Below, piece after piece: positions 15,701 to 16,083 of a DNA stretch of 16,083 nucleotides. The position numbers and the translations under genes were made by a program. The stretch spans positions 1 through 16,083 of the forward strand of contig JBCCZI010000105.1 in NCBI GenBank assembly GCA_039187815.1, written 5' to 3'. The DNA comes from Thermohalobaculum sp039187815 (GTDB lineage Bacteria; Pseudomonadota; Alphaproteobacteria; Rhodobacterales; Rhodobacteraceae). The stretch's first letter is position 1; each line of letters opens with the position of its first letter. The notes beneath the pieces were generated by a model that saw nothing but the letters and a program-made list of their open reading frames with translations, had not been told where the DNA came from and ran no database searches.

Positions 15701-15886
15701 GCCCCGGCCCAGCGTGCCATCGTCAATCAGCGCATCCCGCGCTTCGGCATAGGCTTCCTCGGTCAGTGTCGGGATATGGTCCCGCAGCCGCGCGAGCATC
15801 GCACCATTGCCAATGGACGAGCCATCTTCGGGTGTCAGGGAAAGGATGAGATCGGAAATATCGGACATTGCGGCTCGGAAACTCAC
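12710..15886 (-). CDS. Type III-like DNA methyltransferase (Mod), beta-class, long form
   Basis: This 1058-residue frame is much longer than the roughly 600-700 aa of common type III Mod proteins. It has a predicted winged-helix-like N-terminus (about 8-72), a charged linker, then the methyltransferase core. DPPY (294-297, catalytic motif IV) comes before DPTCGSG (575-581, SAM-binding motif I), the beta-class order of N6-adenine/N4-cytosine enzymes. The intervening segment to about 560 should hold the target-recognition domain. A 440-residue C-terminal part has no motif I recognise. The frame opens at GTG 15886; ATG at 15868 (MSDISDL) is an equally good start, and neither has a strong ribosome site. 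No simple-repeat tract for phase variation is seen. Confidence 0.87.
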   Translation of the reverse strand: MSFRAAMSDISDLILSLTPEDGSSIGNGAMLARLRDHIPTLTEEAYAEARDALIDDGTLGRGKGRGGSVYRADVVDLELTAPVAKEPKVTTGTRKKASRKSDEPTEVLSYRHDETRVNNPEVGMVHADTDPDGEKSEWAYDPHLDPVLNFDSARGAIEALIDDALASDDPERMKDALTELKRLQAPYLNWTGKAEKTSFEVDTVSLHVHERVDPATILANAAKRLKGQDAATQWRQPDLFAAPFENLPLRQALDFYHHEKGWSNRLVAGDSLLVMNSLLTKESMGGRVQMIYIDPPYGIKYGSNFQPFTNKRDVKDRSDADLTQEPEMIKAFRDTWELGIHSYLTYLRDRLMLARELLTESGSVFVQIGDENFHTVRNMLDDVFGSENFAAQIAFKATDPLGQKGLAKVYDHILWYGKSLSDLKFRQIYRDRDVSGDKEYRFIDPLLESETPTDRNSKEFLSRVYRRRNATSSGFTPSCTFDLPFLGMEFPPPGNKSWSSNFEGMTRVIKTNRLFQLGKDPYYKQHQRDFPLSQYDNCWTDKPAAQGKSYVVETAAKFVERCMLMTTDPGDLVLDPTCGSGTTAFVAEKWGRRWITCDTSRVAITLAKQRLMTASFDYYALRYPHEGLKGGFDYETVPHITLKSIANNPDIDTIYDEDHPKIAAALADLNATLTSAPPLPIKPTQGYRKGKQVSFRDGDVLEEWEVPFDLPADWPEAAKTPFEAFHTARQAMQRRMDQSIADHADQETLYDKPRIDKNKLRITGPFSVEAVPAPTVLSLDESLPAEEADSTIARSGETSRQSLWRDELLKTGVRGKGGNMMRFAEFEVIPGTKFLHASGSVADTGERVVVSFGPEHAALEQRQVEEAMNEAYTLMPKPKFLLFCAFTFDPEAAKDIDEMNVPGMTFLKVQMNTDLLTEDLKKKRASNESFWLMGQPEVDVRKRDDGMWEVEVHGFDYFNPKTGEIEGGGKKQIAMWSLDQDYDQRSLMPHQVFFPMADAKGGWNRLKKTIRAELDEDLLEQFHGTVSLPFEAGDNKRIAVKIVDDRGIESLKIVALEG
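14200..14770 (-). other. Low-GC central segment of the mod gene (target-recognition region)
   Basis: Counting 60-base rows, the rows starting at 14341, 14461, 14521, 14581 and 14641 are about 45, 48, 50, 40 and 52% GC, against 68% in the row at 14041. Codon choice shifts in parallel. The segment encodes about residues 370-560, between the catalytic DPPY and motif I, where type III Mod proteins keep the variable target-recognition domain. The reading frame is intact throughout. Exact borders are approximate. Confidence 0.65.
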
Positions 15887-16083
15887 GAAAAGGTCTTGTT
15901 TTCGCTAACCTATCGCGCCGGTAGTTCTTTTACACGCCGGAATCATCTGAGGACCTCTATCAACTCGGTTTGCGCCGTGGCTTTGAACGTCAGACGTCGG
16001 TTCCCCGGTGATTGGGGCGCGGCGGAATGCTGGCGGTGATGGTCTTCGGGGTCGTTCTCGGTGTCAGGCCATCTCGGCCTTTC
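15887..16083. other. Region upstream of the R-M operon, to the window edge
   Basis: These 197 bp should contain the mod promoter, but I find no convincing -35/-10 pair. On the minus strand a frame of 46 codons is open from the window edge to a TGA at 15943-15945; it could be the tail of an upstream gene or chance, and I do not recognise it. A small perfect hairpin AGGCC-N5-GGCCT lies at 16066-16080 near the edge. Confidence 0.4.

Noticed and set aside
12710..15886. Phase variation of the mod gene
   Set aside because: Phase-variable type III mod genes usually carry simple tandem repeats in or before the coding region; none is visible here.
1..16083. CRISPR array, prophage or insertion sequence
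   Set aside because: No regularly spaced direct repeats, transposase, integrase or phage structural genes were seen on either strand.

Overview
The window looks like chromosomal DNA of a GC-rich alphaproteobacterium, most likely near Rhodobacterales. The basis is the high-GC codon use, the style of the L21, L27, Obg, ProB and ProA proteins, and the gene order rplU-rpmA-GNAT-obgE-proB-proA. No species is claimed.

Left part (1-4467). A translationally coupled SDR oxidoreductase and VOC-fold protein (21-1135, +) are followed by a predicted lipoprotein (1186-2205, +) built from four copies of a two-cysteine repeat. Facing it on the minus strand are a D-2-hydroxyacid dehydrogenase (2226-3164) and a LacI-type repressor (3252-4274). 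A near-identical CG-centred AT-rich palindrome lies just upstream of the dehydrogenase (about 3189-3203) and inside a good sigma70-type promoter upstream of the repressor gene (4410-4425). This suggests a small autoregulated circuit that controls the dehydrogenase.

Middle part (4468-9526). A minus-strand housekeeping cluster reads rplU, rpmA, GNAT acetyltransferase, obgE, proB, proA. The last four are tightly packed, with stop/start overlaps. rplU has a TTGACA promoter and a long leader holding a strong palindrome and hairpin. A GTAA-capped hairpin after rpmA looks like a terminator or attenuator placed only 22 bp before the GNAT gene. Divergent from rplU is a tRNA-Ser(CGA) gene with its own promoter.

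Right part (9617-16083). Downstream of the tRNA is a two-gene restriction-modification operon on the minus strand. It consists of an unusually long beta-class DNA methyltransferase (1058 codons) followed 3 nt later by an SF2 helicase/PD-(D/E)xK endonuclease (931 aa), arranged as in type III R-M systems. The central, target-recognition part of the methyltransferase gene is clearly poorer in GC than its flanks, which suggests domain replacement by recombination. I see no integrase, transposase, CRISPR array or prophage gene. The most notable items are this modular R-M system, the repeat lipoprotein, the LacI operator pair and the structured rplU leader.
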